DNA of 15,538 bases from Chloroflexota bacterium (GTDB lineage: Bacteria > Chloroflexota > Anaerolineae > JAADDB01): the NCBI GenBank assembly GCA_013154135.1, contig JAADDB010000226.1:1-15538 (forward strand), read 5' to 3'. Position numbers and translations under genes: made by a program. The notes beneath the pieces were generated by a model. The model was not told where the DNA came from, did no database searches, and was given only the letters and a program-made list of their open reading frames with translations. How positions within the stretch are numbered: position 1 is the first letter of the stretch; every line of letters begins with the position of its first letter. This document shows positions 8,320 through 13,824 of the stretch, piece by piece.

Positions 8320-8964
8320 TCATACGCCCTTCTTCGAGCGCTTGGATTGTTTTGGCGAAGAAGTTGTGGATTTTGGGGAGGAAAGGGTTTCCTCCTTTTG
8401 TCCGTTGGGGCTGAGGAGGTCGCGCAGTTTGAGCATGCCCAGCCGCATACGGGTCTTCACCGTGCCCAGGGGGATGCCCAGTTGTTCGGAGATCTCCCGC
8501 TGGGTGAGTCCGCCGAAGTAGGCGAGTTCCAGGACTTCTCTCTGGGCCGGGGGAAGTTGTTGGAGGGCTTCCCGCACGGCTAGGGCTTGTAGGTGATGTT
8601 CGGGGGAGAAGCGTTCGTCCGCGCGGGTGATCGCGGTGTTCAACTCGGCCTCCCCAGGCCCGGTGAGCCCCCGGGCCCGCCGCCGCCGCAGGATGTCGAT
8701 GGAGCGGTTGCGCGCGATGGAGGTGAGCCAGGTGGTGAAGCGGGATTTCCGCGGGTCAAATGTGGGCGCGGCCCGCCACACGCTGGTGAACACGTCTTGA
8801 GTGACCTCTTCCGCCAGCTGGTGGTCCTGCAGGATTTTATAGGCAAGGGAGTAGACCAGGCGCCCGTACCGGTCGTACAAGGTCATCAGGGCATCCTCGT
8901 CTCCCTGGGCAATCCGTTGTAGTAGTTCTTCGTCGGATAACTGGGTCAGTTCCTGTACGGGCAT
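8320..8964 (-). CDS. ECF (group IV) RNA polymerase sigma factor, SigK/RskA-paired type
   Basis: A 214-residue sigma factor with region 2 (DEDALMTLYDRYG through FTTWLTSIARNRSIDILRR) and region 4 (LPPAQREVLELAYFGGLTQREISEQLG followed by GTVKTRMRLGMLKLRDLL, a helix-turn-helix). The tail is rich in serine and lysine. I chose the ATG at 8964 because GAGG lies five bases upstream. A GTG at 9012 would add 16 acidic residues and has only a weak GGGA; it remains possible, and the conserved domain starts after both. The next gene encodes the cognate RskA-like anti-sigma factor one base downstream, so the two are probably made in balance. A TATAAT lies at 9033-9038 on this strand. Confidence 0.93.
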   Translation of the reverse strand: MPVQELTQLSDEELLQRIAQGDEDALMTLYDRYGRLVYSLAYKILQDHQLAEEVTQDVFTSVWRAAPTFDPRKSRFTTWLTSIARNRSIDILRRRRARGLTGPGEAELNTAITRADERFSPEHHLQALAVREALQQLPPAQREVLELAYFGGLTQREISEQLGIPLGTVKTRMRLGMLKLRDLLSPNGQKEETLSSPKSTTSSPKQSKRSKKGV

Positions 8965-9032
8965 CTCTTCCTCAGACACGTTCCCAAAGTCCGTTTCCGG
9001 TGGGTCCGCCACGGCTGGATCCCAACAGCCCC

Positions 9033-9062
9033 ATTATATCCGCAGACGTCTATTTTTCGAAA
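9033..9062 (-). promoter_or_regulatory. Possible promoter of the sigma/anti-sigma/EEP operon
   Basis: On the minus strand a perfect TATAAT occupies 9038 to 9033, upstream of both candidate sigma-factor starts. The -35 region at the proper distance (TTTCGA or TTCGAA) is a poor match to TTGACA. A transcript would start near 9026. That leaves about 14 bases before the GTG at 9012, or about 62 before the ATG at 8964, and favours the ATG. Confidence 0.4.
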
Positions 9063-9318
9063 GAAGTTCGGTCTCGCTGAAAAACGGCGGAGAAAGGCGA
9101 CAGATGGGGTTCTGGCTCACGAGTAACGAGGGAGGACTCCATAGTCTCGGCCGCGGCTCAGCCGGAGATCCGGCCGAAGGGCCGTGTTCCTCCGGTTTTG
9201 TCAGCTGATGAGGTCGCGCTATGATTGGAGTCTGGAGAGGATGGTCGGCGCACGCGGGGTTTTTCTAACGAGTACTGGAGTTTGGACAAAAGCCCCTGGC
9301 CGGCGAACAAGATCCAGC

Positions 9319-9340
9319 CGCACCTTGGCGGCGGACGGGT
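9319..9340 (-). repeat. Partial copy of the palindrome-tipped repeat
   Basis: These 22 bases match the reverse complement of 15517-15538 at 21 positions. They comprise CGCACCTTGGCG followed by the start of the GCGGAC palindrome (GCGGACGGGT). The rest of the 47-nt unit is missing; a heptamer array follows instead. Confidence 0.6.
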
Positions 9341-9346
9341 TCGTGA

Positions 9347-9430
9347 AGTAACGATTAACGATTGACGATTAAGGCGGGTGCACTGCCGTACCGCCCCTAC
9401 CGTTCGTGAACGGCGATGTGTGGTCATGCC
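9347..9430 (-). repeat. Inverted copy of heptamer array plus CATGACCAC unit
   Basis: Positions 9347-9374 are an exact 28-base reverse complement of 121-148. The adjoining 9381-9430 is a diverged reverse complement of the unit that starts near 220. The order (CATGACCAC unit, then heptamers) is the same as at 218-373. A perfect palindrome CCGTTC-GT-GAACGG lies at 9400-9413. Confidence 0.7.
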
Positions 9431-9478
9431 CGATCGCCCAGGGCTGATTAAAGGACAAAACTCGGTAGTACCCCGGCG

Positions 9479-9525
9479 GCGGACGGGTCCGCACCTTCTC
9501 GGGGCAACGACGTTCTCGCCCCGTG
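9479..9525 (-). repeat. 47-nt palindrome-tipped repeat, copy 1
   Basis: On the minus strand this reads CACGGGGCGAGAACGT, then 17 variable bases, then GCGGACCCGTCCGC, a palindrome with a two-base centre. Two plus-strand copies of identical length and layout lie at 15366-15412 and 15480-15526. Confidence 0.8.
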
Positions 9526-9535
9526 CATAGAGAGA

Positions 9536-9586
9536 GTTTTGTGTGCGTGGTGGGCGGGCGAAGCCCGCCCACCACGCACACAAAAC
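9536..9586. repeat. Perfect 24-bp inverted repeat with GAA loop (hairpin)
   Basis: Arms at 9536-9559 and 9563-9586 are exact reverse complements, separated by GAA. The tip reads GCGAAGC, a DNA mini-hairpin known to be unusually stable. The arms start GTTTTGTGTGCG and end CGCACACAAAAC, and the latter 12 bases recur at 10776-10787. No T-run follows closely enough to make a classical terminator. It is more likely a mobile or REP-like hairpin than a gene feature. Confidence 0.85.
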
Positions 9587-9590
9587 AGTT

Positions 9591-9644
9591 TTCTCCGGGG
9601 AGAAATCACATCAACCAACTCCTACTTCTGGCGGACGGGTCCGC
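9591..9644. repeat. Two short palindromes, TTCTCC-GG-GGAGAA and GCGGAC-GG-GTCCGC
   Basis: The first (9591-9604) recurs as TCTCCGGGGAGA at 15344-15355 and in degraded form near 10792-10803. The second (9631-9644) is the same palindrome that ends the 47-nt unit. Together with the preceding CACACAAAAC they look like fragments of one composite repeat, ending about 35 bases before the small gene at 9680. Confidence 0.6.
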
Positions 9645-9679
9645 TTGTCCAAAGTCCAATATTCATTACCGGAGGATAT

Positions 9680-9847
9680 ATGATGCCAACCATAGGGGGC
9701 ACGGAACTGGTCATCGTCAGTGGTATACTGTGTCTCTTCCTCGTGCTGCCTCTGGTGGTGGTCGGCGTGTTACTGTTCTTCCTGCAAAAACTACAGCGGG
9801 ACATTCAAAAGCTGCAGGAGGACATCCAACGCCTTCGGGAACAGTGA
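9680..9847 (+). CDS. Small single-helix membrane protein with coiled-coil tail, hypothetical
   Basis: A 55-residue protein I do not recognise. One hydrophobic segment (about residues 10-34, rich in Leu, Val and Phe) is followed at once by a polar amphipathic tail built of heptads, LQRDIQK then LQEDIQR then LREQ, with Leu or Ile at the a and d positions. This predicts a membrane anchor with a short oligomerising helix. Support for the gene is GGAGG at 9671-9675, four bases before the first ATG and seven before a second ATG at 9683; the second has the better spacing and would give 54 residues. It does not look like TatA, because the Phe-Gly hinge is missing. It stands alone between two repeat-rich or minus-strand regions, so context gives no role. 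Confidence 0.65.
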   Translation: MMPTIGGTELVIVSGILCLFLVLPLVVVGVLLFFLQKLQRDIQKLQEDIQRLREQ

Positions 9848-9944
9848 GCACCTGGGTTGCCGGGGATGATGTTTTCCCGAGAGCGGGCTGTTCTGTGGAC
9901 GAGGTAGACGAGGGCAAGTAGACCAGCTCAGTGGCGGGTGGTTT

Positions 9945-10598
9945 TCACCCAAACACTCCTATCACCCCACCGATAAGCAGGATCTGCCCCACGTGATAGA
10001 GGATGCGGACCTTGAGGCGTGCTTGGTGTATCCGCGCGACAAATCGATTCCACGCCAACAGGGTGTCGGACAGGAGGAAGAGGGTAGCTCCTGCGCTGAT
10101 GGCAAGGGCTTTCCCCACGGAAGGCGTGTGCCACCAGGTGAGCCACGCACAGAAGTGCATCGCCACGAGGACGCCCATATAAGCGGCTACCGGACCTCGG
10201 AGCCGCGGATGGCCGCTGTTCTTCACCCCTTCCAGCACGGGCCGTCCCACTGCCCAGGCAATGAGAACATGGATGGCCAACAGCAGAACCTGGGCAGGGT
10301 GGCGATAGCGGCATTGGCTGCGGAATCCCACGATGTAGAACACGTGCGCCAGGAAGAAGGCGCCTATGCCCCCCTCGAACTGTTCCCGTGGCAACATGAG
10401 CAACACATCTCCCACGAGGGAGAAGAACACCCCGGCTGCAAACCACCGCGTGTGGGCGCTTCCTGGGCCGGTGATCAGGGCCAAGAGAAGGGCAACCATC
10501 ACCCCCGGCTTTGCCACGTAATCCCAACGTTGTCGGCGCGCCCACAGAGCCCACCAGTCCACCAGCGCGATGAGCAAAGCCATCACAATCCACCACAT
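9945..10598 (-). CDS. YhhN/TMEM86-family membrane protein, possible lysoplasmalogenase
   Basis: A 217-residue, almost entirely hydrophobic protein with about seven or eight predicted membrane helices. It shows the family hallmarks: FFSLVGDVLLMLP (D64), FFLAHVFYIVGF (H85), SAGATLFLLSDTLLAWNRF (D178) and YHVGQILLIGG near the C-terminus. Animal TMEM86 proteins hydrolyse the vinyl-ether bond of lysoplasmalogens. Some bacterial members have been reported to do the same, but YhhN itself is poorly characterised, so the substrate is inference. I chose the ATG at 10598 because GGAGG sits eight bases upstream; a start at 10625 would add nine residues without a comparable site. It is transcribed divergently from mutL. 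Confidence 0.9.
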   Translation of the reverse strand: MWWIVMALLIALVDWWALWARRQRWDYVAKPGVMVALLLALITGPGSAHTRWFAAGVFFSLVGDVLLMLPREQFEGGIGAFFLAHVFYIVGFRSQCRYRHPAQVLLLAIHVLIAWAVGRPVLEGVKNSGHPRLRGPVAAYMGVLVAMHFCAWLTWWHTPSVGKALAISAGATLFLLSDTLLAWNRFVARIHQARLKVRILYHVGQILLIGGVIGVFG

Positions 10599-10703
10599 TA
10601 TCCCTTCCTCCAGGGTTGAAGGCATTGTCTACGGCTACCCTTTTGACGATGCTCTTTCGGTAGGGCCATGGTTTCGTAGATCCTCTGCTCCTATGCTACA
10701 CTC

Positions 10704-10716
10704 CAAGTGACACTTG
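10704..10716. promoter_or_regulatory. 13-bp palindrome in the yhhN-mutL divergent spacer
   Basis: CAAGTG and CACTTG flank a central A at 10710. It lies roughly midway between the two divergent starts, 105 bases from one and 104 from the other. It could bind a dimeric regulator, but no clear promoter hexamers anchor it. Confidence 0.3.
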
Positions 10717-10735
10717 AAAAAACAACAAGAGCTCG

Positions 10736-10809
10736 GCGGACGGGGCTCCCGGACAGGAAGCCCATATTCTCGCCGCGCACACAAAACGATGCTCTGCGGA
10801 GAAGTCACA
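10736..10809. repeat. Degenerate palindromic repeat abutting the mutL start
   Basis: It begins GCGGACGGGGCTCC, a decayed form of the repeat palindrome, continues with ATTCTCGCC as in the 47-nt unit, then CGCACACAAAAC, identical to 9575-9586, and ends GGAGAAGTCACA, matching 9599-9610 with changes. It ends ten bases before the mutL ATG, so it must form most of that gene's leader. Confidence 0.6.
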
Positions 10810-10819
10810 CCATATCCCG

Positions 10820-12490
10820 ATGGCCCATATTCACAAGTTACCGCCTGAAATAGCCCAACATATTGCTGCAGGGGAAGTGGTGGAACGCCCCGCATCCGTG
10901 GTCAAGGAACTGATAGAGAATGCCCTGGATGCTGGGGCCACAATTGTTGACGTCCACATCCGCGACGGCGGGCTCTCCCTCATCCAGGTGGCGGACAACG
11001 GCACCGGCATCCCGGCCGAGGATGTTCCCCTCGTCTTCGAGCGTTTTGCCACCAGCAAGGTGGAAACGTTGGAGGACCTCCAACGCATCCGTACGTTTGG
11101 GTTCCGGGGGGAGGCATTGGCGGCCATTGCTGCCGTGGCCGAGGTGGAATTGGTAACCCGCACTCCCGACGCCCTGCAAGGTGTGCGCGCTCACATCCGC
11201 CCGGGCGAGGCGCTACAAGTGGAACCGGCTGCAGCGCCCGTGGGCACACGTGTCACCGTCCGACACCTTTTCGCCACCGTCCCGGCTCGGCGGAAGTTCC
11301 TCAAATCCCCCCTGCGGGAGACGGAATTGGTGCACCAAACCCTTCTCCGGTACGCTTTGGGCTTCCCCGATGTAGCCTTTCGGCTGACAGTCAACCGCCG
11401 TTCCGTGCTCAACCTGCCAGCCAGCTCCCCTCTCCAGCGCATCGGGCAGGTCCTGGGGAGGGACGTAGCCGACCACTTGGTGGCCATCCACTGGGAAGCG
11501 GGGGATCTTCAAGTCCACGGGTGGATTTCCACACCTGATATCAGCCGGCCCAATCGTCAAGCTCAGTACTTTTTCGTGAACCGTCGCCCTGTTCGTTCAG
11601 GACTGTTGGCCGTTATCTTAGAACGGCCTTATACCGGTCGCATTCCGGCAGGGCGCAAGCCCATCGCCATCGTGAACATCACCTTGGATCCCCGGTTCGT
11701 GGATGTCAACGTGCATCCTCGGAAAGCAGAAGTGCGTTTTGCCCAGGAGCGGTCCGTGTACTGGGCGCTAGGTCAAGCCGTGGACGCGGCATTATCCCCC
11801 TTTCCTGTCCGGTATGAGGAAGAGGGTGTGCCGGCCCTTATCCCCTTTGTCCCGGGTGAAGCCGATGGAAGTCAAATCGCCGAATACCCTGCCCAATATG
11901 GGACCCATTCCCCTCGGGCTTTGGCTCAGCTGCATAACACGTACATCCTGGCCCAGGACGAGCAAGGACTTCTCTTGGTAGACCAACATGCAGCCCACGA
12001 ACAAGTTCTGTTTGAGCAGATCTTAGCGCAGGCGGATGCGCCGCGCCCCCTAGGTGCTCCGGTTGTCGTTCACTTGACGCCCCGAGAAGCGGAGGCTCTG
12101 GCGGAGCTGCTCCCTTCGTTGCAGGAGATAGGCGTCCAATTGGAACCCTTTGGGGCCCATGCTTTTCTCGTGCGGGCTTTGCCCTCGGTTGTGGTGCAAG
12201 CCCGTGGAGACCACCTTTCCGCCGAAGATGTTCGCAGTCTGTTGGACGCCCTGCTCTCCGAGGCTCACACGTATAGTCACCTCGCCCCTGACGCGTTGCG
12301 AGAGCGTCTGGCCGCAAAGTTGGCCTGCGCCAGTGCGGTGAAGGCCGGCGACATCCTGTCCCCCGAGGAACAACAGGCCCTGTTGGACGCGTTGTGGCGC
12401 ACCTGGTCCCCGGCCACCTGTCCCCACGGCCGCCCTTCCTTTATCACGTTGACCCTGGAGGAGGTGGAACGGCGGTTTCAACGTCGCTGA
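10820..12490 (+). CDS. mutL: DNA mismatch repair protein MutL, endonuclease type
   Basis: A 556-residue GHKL ATPase that links mismatch recognition to strand nicking. The N-terminal ATPase motifs are ENALDAGA (33-40), VADNGTGI (57-64) and GFRGEAL (94-100), preceded by QHIAAGEVVERPA. The C-terminal domain carries the endonuclease metal motif DQHAAHEQVLFE (D388, H390, E394, E399), ACASAVKAGD and CPHGRP (534-539), so this MutL should nick DNA itself, as in bacteria without MutH. The linker between the domains is short (about 335-370), which accounts for a length below the usual 600 or more. The start is fixed by homology. However, the nearest purine-rich site (GGAGAAG, 10798-10804) is 15 bases away, too far for a normal ribosome site. 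The gene converges on the alcohol dehydrogenase with 14 bases between stops and no visible terminator. Confidence 0.97.
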   Translation: MAHIHKLPPEIAQHIAAGEVVERPASVVKELIENALDAGATIVDVHIRDGGLSLIQVADNGTGIPAEDVPLVFERFATSKVETLEDLQRIRTFGFRGEALAAIAAVAEVELVTRTPDALQGVRAHIRPGEALQVEPAAAPVGTRVTVRHLFATVPARRKFLKSPLRETELVHQTLLRYALGFPDVAFRLTVNRRSVLNLPASSPLQRIGQVLGRDVADHLVAIHWEAGDLQVHGWISTPDISRPNRQAQYFFVNRRPVRSGLLAVILERPYTGRIPAGRKPIAIVNITLDPRFVDVNVHPRKAEVRFAQERSVYWALGQAVDAALSPFPVRYEEEGVPALIPFVPGEADGSQIAEYPAQYGTHSPRALAQLHNTYILAQDEQGLLLVDQHAAHEQVLFEQILAQADAPRPLGAPVVVHLTPREAEALAELLPSLQEIGVQLEPFGAHAFLVRALPSVVVQARGDHLSAEDVRSLLDALLSEAHTYSHLAPDALRERLAAKLACASAVKAGDILSPEEQQALLDALWRTWSPATCPHGRPSFITLTLEEVERRFQRR

Positions 12491-12504
12491 GAGGACGTCT
12501 GCTT

Positions 12505-13509
12505 TCACCCTTCCCAAATGCGCAATACCGCAGAGCCCTTGAGTTCGCTGTGCTTGAGGCGACGCAGGGCTTCGTTGGCCTCCTCCAGCGGGAAGACTTC
12601 CACATCCGTGCGAATGGGGATCTCCCCGGCCAGTTGCAGGAGCTCACGCGCGTCCTCCCGCGTCGCGTTGGCGGTGCTGCGGACGGTGTGTTCCCAGTAC
12701 AGGAGGTCGTAAGGGAGCTCGGGGATGGGGGTCATGTAGATGCCACCCAGGGAGATGGTGCCCCCTCGTTCCAGGACGCGCAGGGCCTCCTTCACGATCC
12801 AACCGGCCGGCGCGTAGATCACCGCGGAGTGGATCTTCTTGGGCGGTGTGTCCTGAGCTTCCCCTACCCACGCGGCGCCCAACTCCCACGCGTGACGTTT
12901 GTGCTCCTCGCTGCGGGTGAAGACGTACACCTCGGCTCCCCAATATCGCGCGATCTGGATGACAATGTGGGCCGAGGCGCCAAACCCGTAGATGCCCAAC
13001 CTCTGCCCCGGCTGGAGCTCGCTCAGCTTCAACGTGCGGTATCCCACAATGCCCGCACATAGGAGGGGAGCTGCATGGGCGTCGTCCACGTTGTCGGGGA
13101 TGGGGAAGGAGAATGCCGCGTCTGCCACCATGTACTCCGCGAAGCCGCCATCCACGTCCCAACCGGTGAAGAGAGGGTTCAAGCAGAGGTTTTCCTTGCC
13201 CGAGCGACAGAACTCGCATTTACCGCACATCTTGTACACCCACGGGACGCCTACACGGTCGCCTACTTTGTGTTGCGTCACGCCCGGGCCTACCTCTTCC
13301 ACGATGCCCACTATCTGGTGTCCCACAATGATGGGAGATTTGTGAAGCGGGAGATCGCCCTCCACGATGTGCAGGTCCGTGTGGCATACCCCGCACGTGC
13401 GCACGTGGAGCAGGATTTGACCGGGACCAACGTGGGGTTTGGGGACTTCTTCGAGTTGCAAGGGGTTTTCTTCAATGGGTTTTTGTTGGTGCAAGACCAT
13501 AGCCCGCAT
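12505..13509 (-). CDS. Zinc-dependent alcohol dehydrogenase, medium-chain family
   Basis: A 334-residue MDR-superfamily oxidoreductase interconverting alcohols and aldehydes or ketones with NAD(P). Catalytic zinc ligands are C42 in GVCHTDLH, H64 in VGHQIVG and C151 in LLCAG. The structural zinc site is C95, C98, C101 and C109. The nucleotide-binding loop is GFGASAH (175-181), with Ala in place of the third glycine. GHQ in place of the common GHE, together with GFGASAH, places it nearer the AdhA-like subfamily (mycobacterial AdhA type) than classic horse-liver-type enzymes. The substrate is not predictable. The ATG at 13509 has GAGG six bases upstream. The gene is divergent from glutamate dehydrogenase across a 315-bp repeat-containing spacer. 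Confidence 0.93.
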   Translation of the reverse strand: MRAMVLHQQKPIEENPLQLEEVPKPHVGPGQILLHVRTCGVCHTDLHIVEGDLPLHKSPIIVGHQIVGIVEEVGPGVTQHKVGDRVGVPWVYKMCGKCEFCRSGKENLCLNPLFTGWDVDGGFAEYMVADAAFSFPIPDNVDDAHAAPLLCAGIVGYRTLKLSELQPGQRLGIYGFGASAHIVIQIARYWGAEVYVFTRSEEHKRHAWELGAAWVGEAQDTPPKKIHSAVIYAPAGWIVKEALRVLERGGTISLGGIYMTPIPELPYDLLYWEHTVRSTANATREDARELLQLAGEIPIRTDVEVFPLEEANEALRRLKHSELKGSAVLRIWEG

Positions 13510-13570
13510 AGTTCACCTCTTTTCTTTGAACACATGGGGTCTTGATGGAGACAGGTTTTACTCGTTACGT

Positions 13571-13576
13571 ATTATA
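13571..13576 (-). promoter_or_regulatory. Possible -10 box of the alcohol dehydrogenase gene
   Basis: A perfect TATAAT on the minus strand lies 61 bases upstream of the start codon. No recognisable -35 box lies at 16-19 bases, and there is no extended -10 TG. It sits at the edge of a heptamer run (TTACTCGTTACG), so chance is possible. Confidence 0.35.
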
Positions 13577-13598
13577 GCTTCATCCCTCCCGCCCCTCT

Positions 13599-13702
13599 TA
13601 CTCGTTACTCGTTATGCGTTAGGCTCTTCGCCCACTCCGGCCGATCTCGCCCTTCCGCCAACCCCTCTTAATCGTTAATCGTTAATCGTCACTCCTTACT
13701 TA
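13599..13702 (+). repeat. Composite heptanucleotide repeat block, copy B
   Basis: TACTCGT-type units, then TTAGG, then a C-rich core of about 45 bases similar to that at 64-107 (shared CTCGCCCT and GCCAACCC), then three TTAATCG units and degenerate ends. It has the same order and orientation as copy A at 41-157. A shorter fragment, TTACTCGTTACG, precedes it at 13558-13569. Confidence 0.8.
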
Positions 13703-13711
13703 CCATACACC

Positions 13712-13740
13712 TTGTCGCAATGACCTGCGTCATTGGACAA
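13712..13740. promoter_or_regulatory. Dyad symmetry overlapping the gdhA -35 box, candidate operator
   Basis: CAATGAC (13718-13724) and GTCATTG (13729-13735) are perfect inverted arms around CTGC. The symmetry extends outward as TTGTC and GACAA, with one extra G on the left. The right arm covers the -35 box of the promoter, a position typical of a repressor site. The regulator is not identifiable from the site. Confidence 0.5.
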
Positions 13741-13762
13741 TTTGTGGGGGTGGGCCTATAAT
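13734..13762 (+). promoter_or_regulatory. Sigma-70-type promoter of gdhA
   Basis: TGGACA (13734-13739) matches TTGACA at five of six positions. A 17-base spacer leads to a perfect TATAAT (13757-13762). Transcription should begin near 13769, giving a leader of about 56 bases before the ATG at 13825. Confidence 0.75.
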
Positions 13763-13824
13763 ACGCGCAGCATGGTGAAGAAGCCATGCCATATCCGGGT
13801 GTAACCTTCAAAGGAGAGGGCATC

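Larger units (their letters stand above)
9039..9679. other. Repeat-rich non-coding region between the sigma operon and the small membrane-protein gene
   Basis: Reading frames of 130-140 codons cross this region on both strands but run straight through palindromes and arrays and show no known domain, so I do not call them. From left to right it holds a short GAGTAACGAG heptamer fragment (9121-9130), a GC-rich self-complementary patch (about 9148-9186), a partial palindromic repeat (9319-9340), a reverse-oriented heptamer array (9347-9374), an inverted CATGACCAC unit (9381-9430), a full 47-nt unit (9479-9525), a perfect hairpin (9536-9586) and two further short palindromes (9591-9604 and 9631-9644). 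Confidence 0.7.
13510..13824. other. Divergent spacer between alcohol and glutamate dehydrogenase genes
   Basis: No gene is seen. The left part holds a TATAAT facing the alcohol dehydrogenase. The middle is heptamer repeat block B (13599-13702). The right part holds a dyad, a strong promoter and the ribosome site (AGGAG, 13812-13816) of glutamate dehydrogenase. Confidence 0.7.

Noticed and set aside
9158..9583. 141-codon minus-strand open frame, with overlapping frames on both strands around 9369-9921
   Set aside because: They run through the perfect hairpin, the 47-nt repeat and the heptamer array. The products are Arg/Pro/Ser-rich with no domain, and mirror-image peptides arise on the two strands because of the palindromes.
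9040..9679. Search for tRNA, CRISPR array or transposase remnant in the repeat-rich spacer
   Set aside because: No cloverleaf, no regularly spaced direct repeats with unique spacers, and no transposase-like peptide could be seen.
9934..9950. GGGTG-GTTTT-CACCC stem-loop at the yhhN stop
   Set aside because: The stem is only five base pairs and no T-run follows on either strand in the right place, so it is not called as a terminator.
10670..10702. Possible mutL promoter (TTTCGT with TATGCT or TACACT)
   Set aside because: The hexamers are weak and the spacers (14 or 19 bases) poor. No convincing pair was found.
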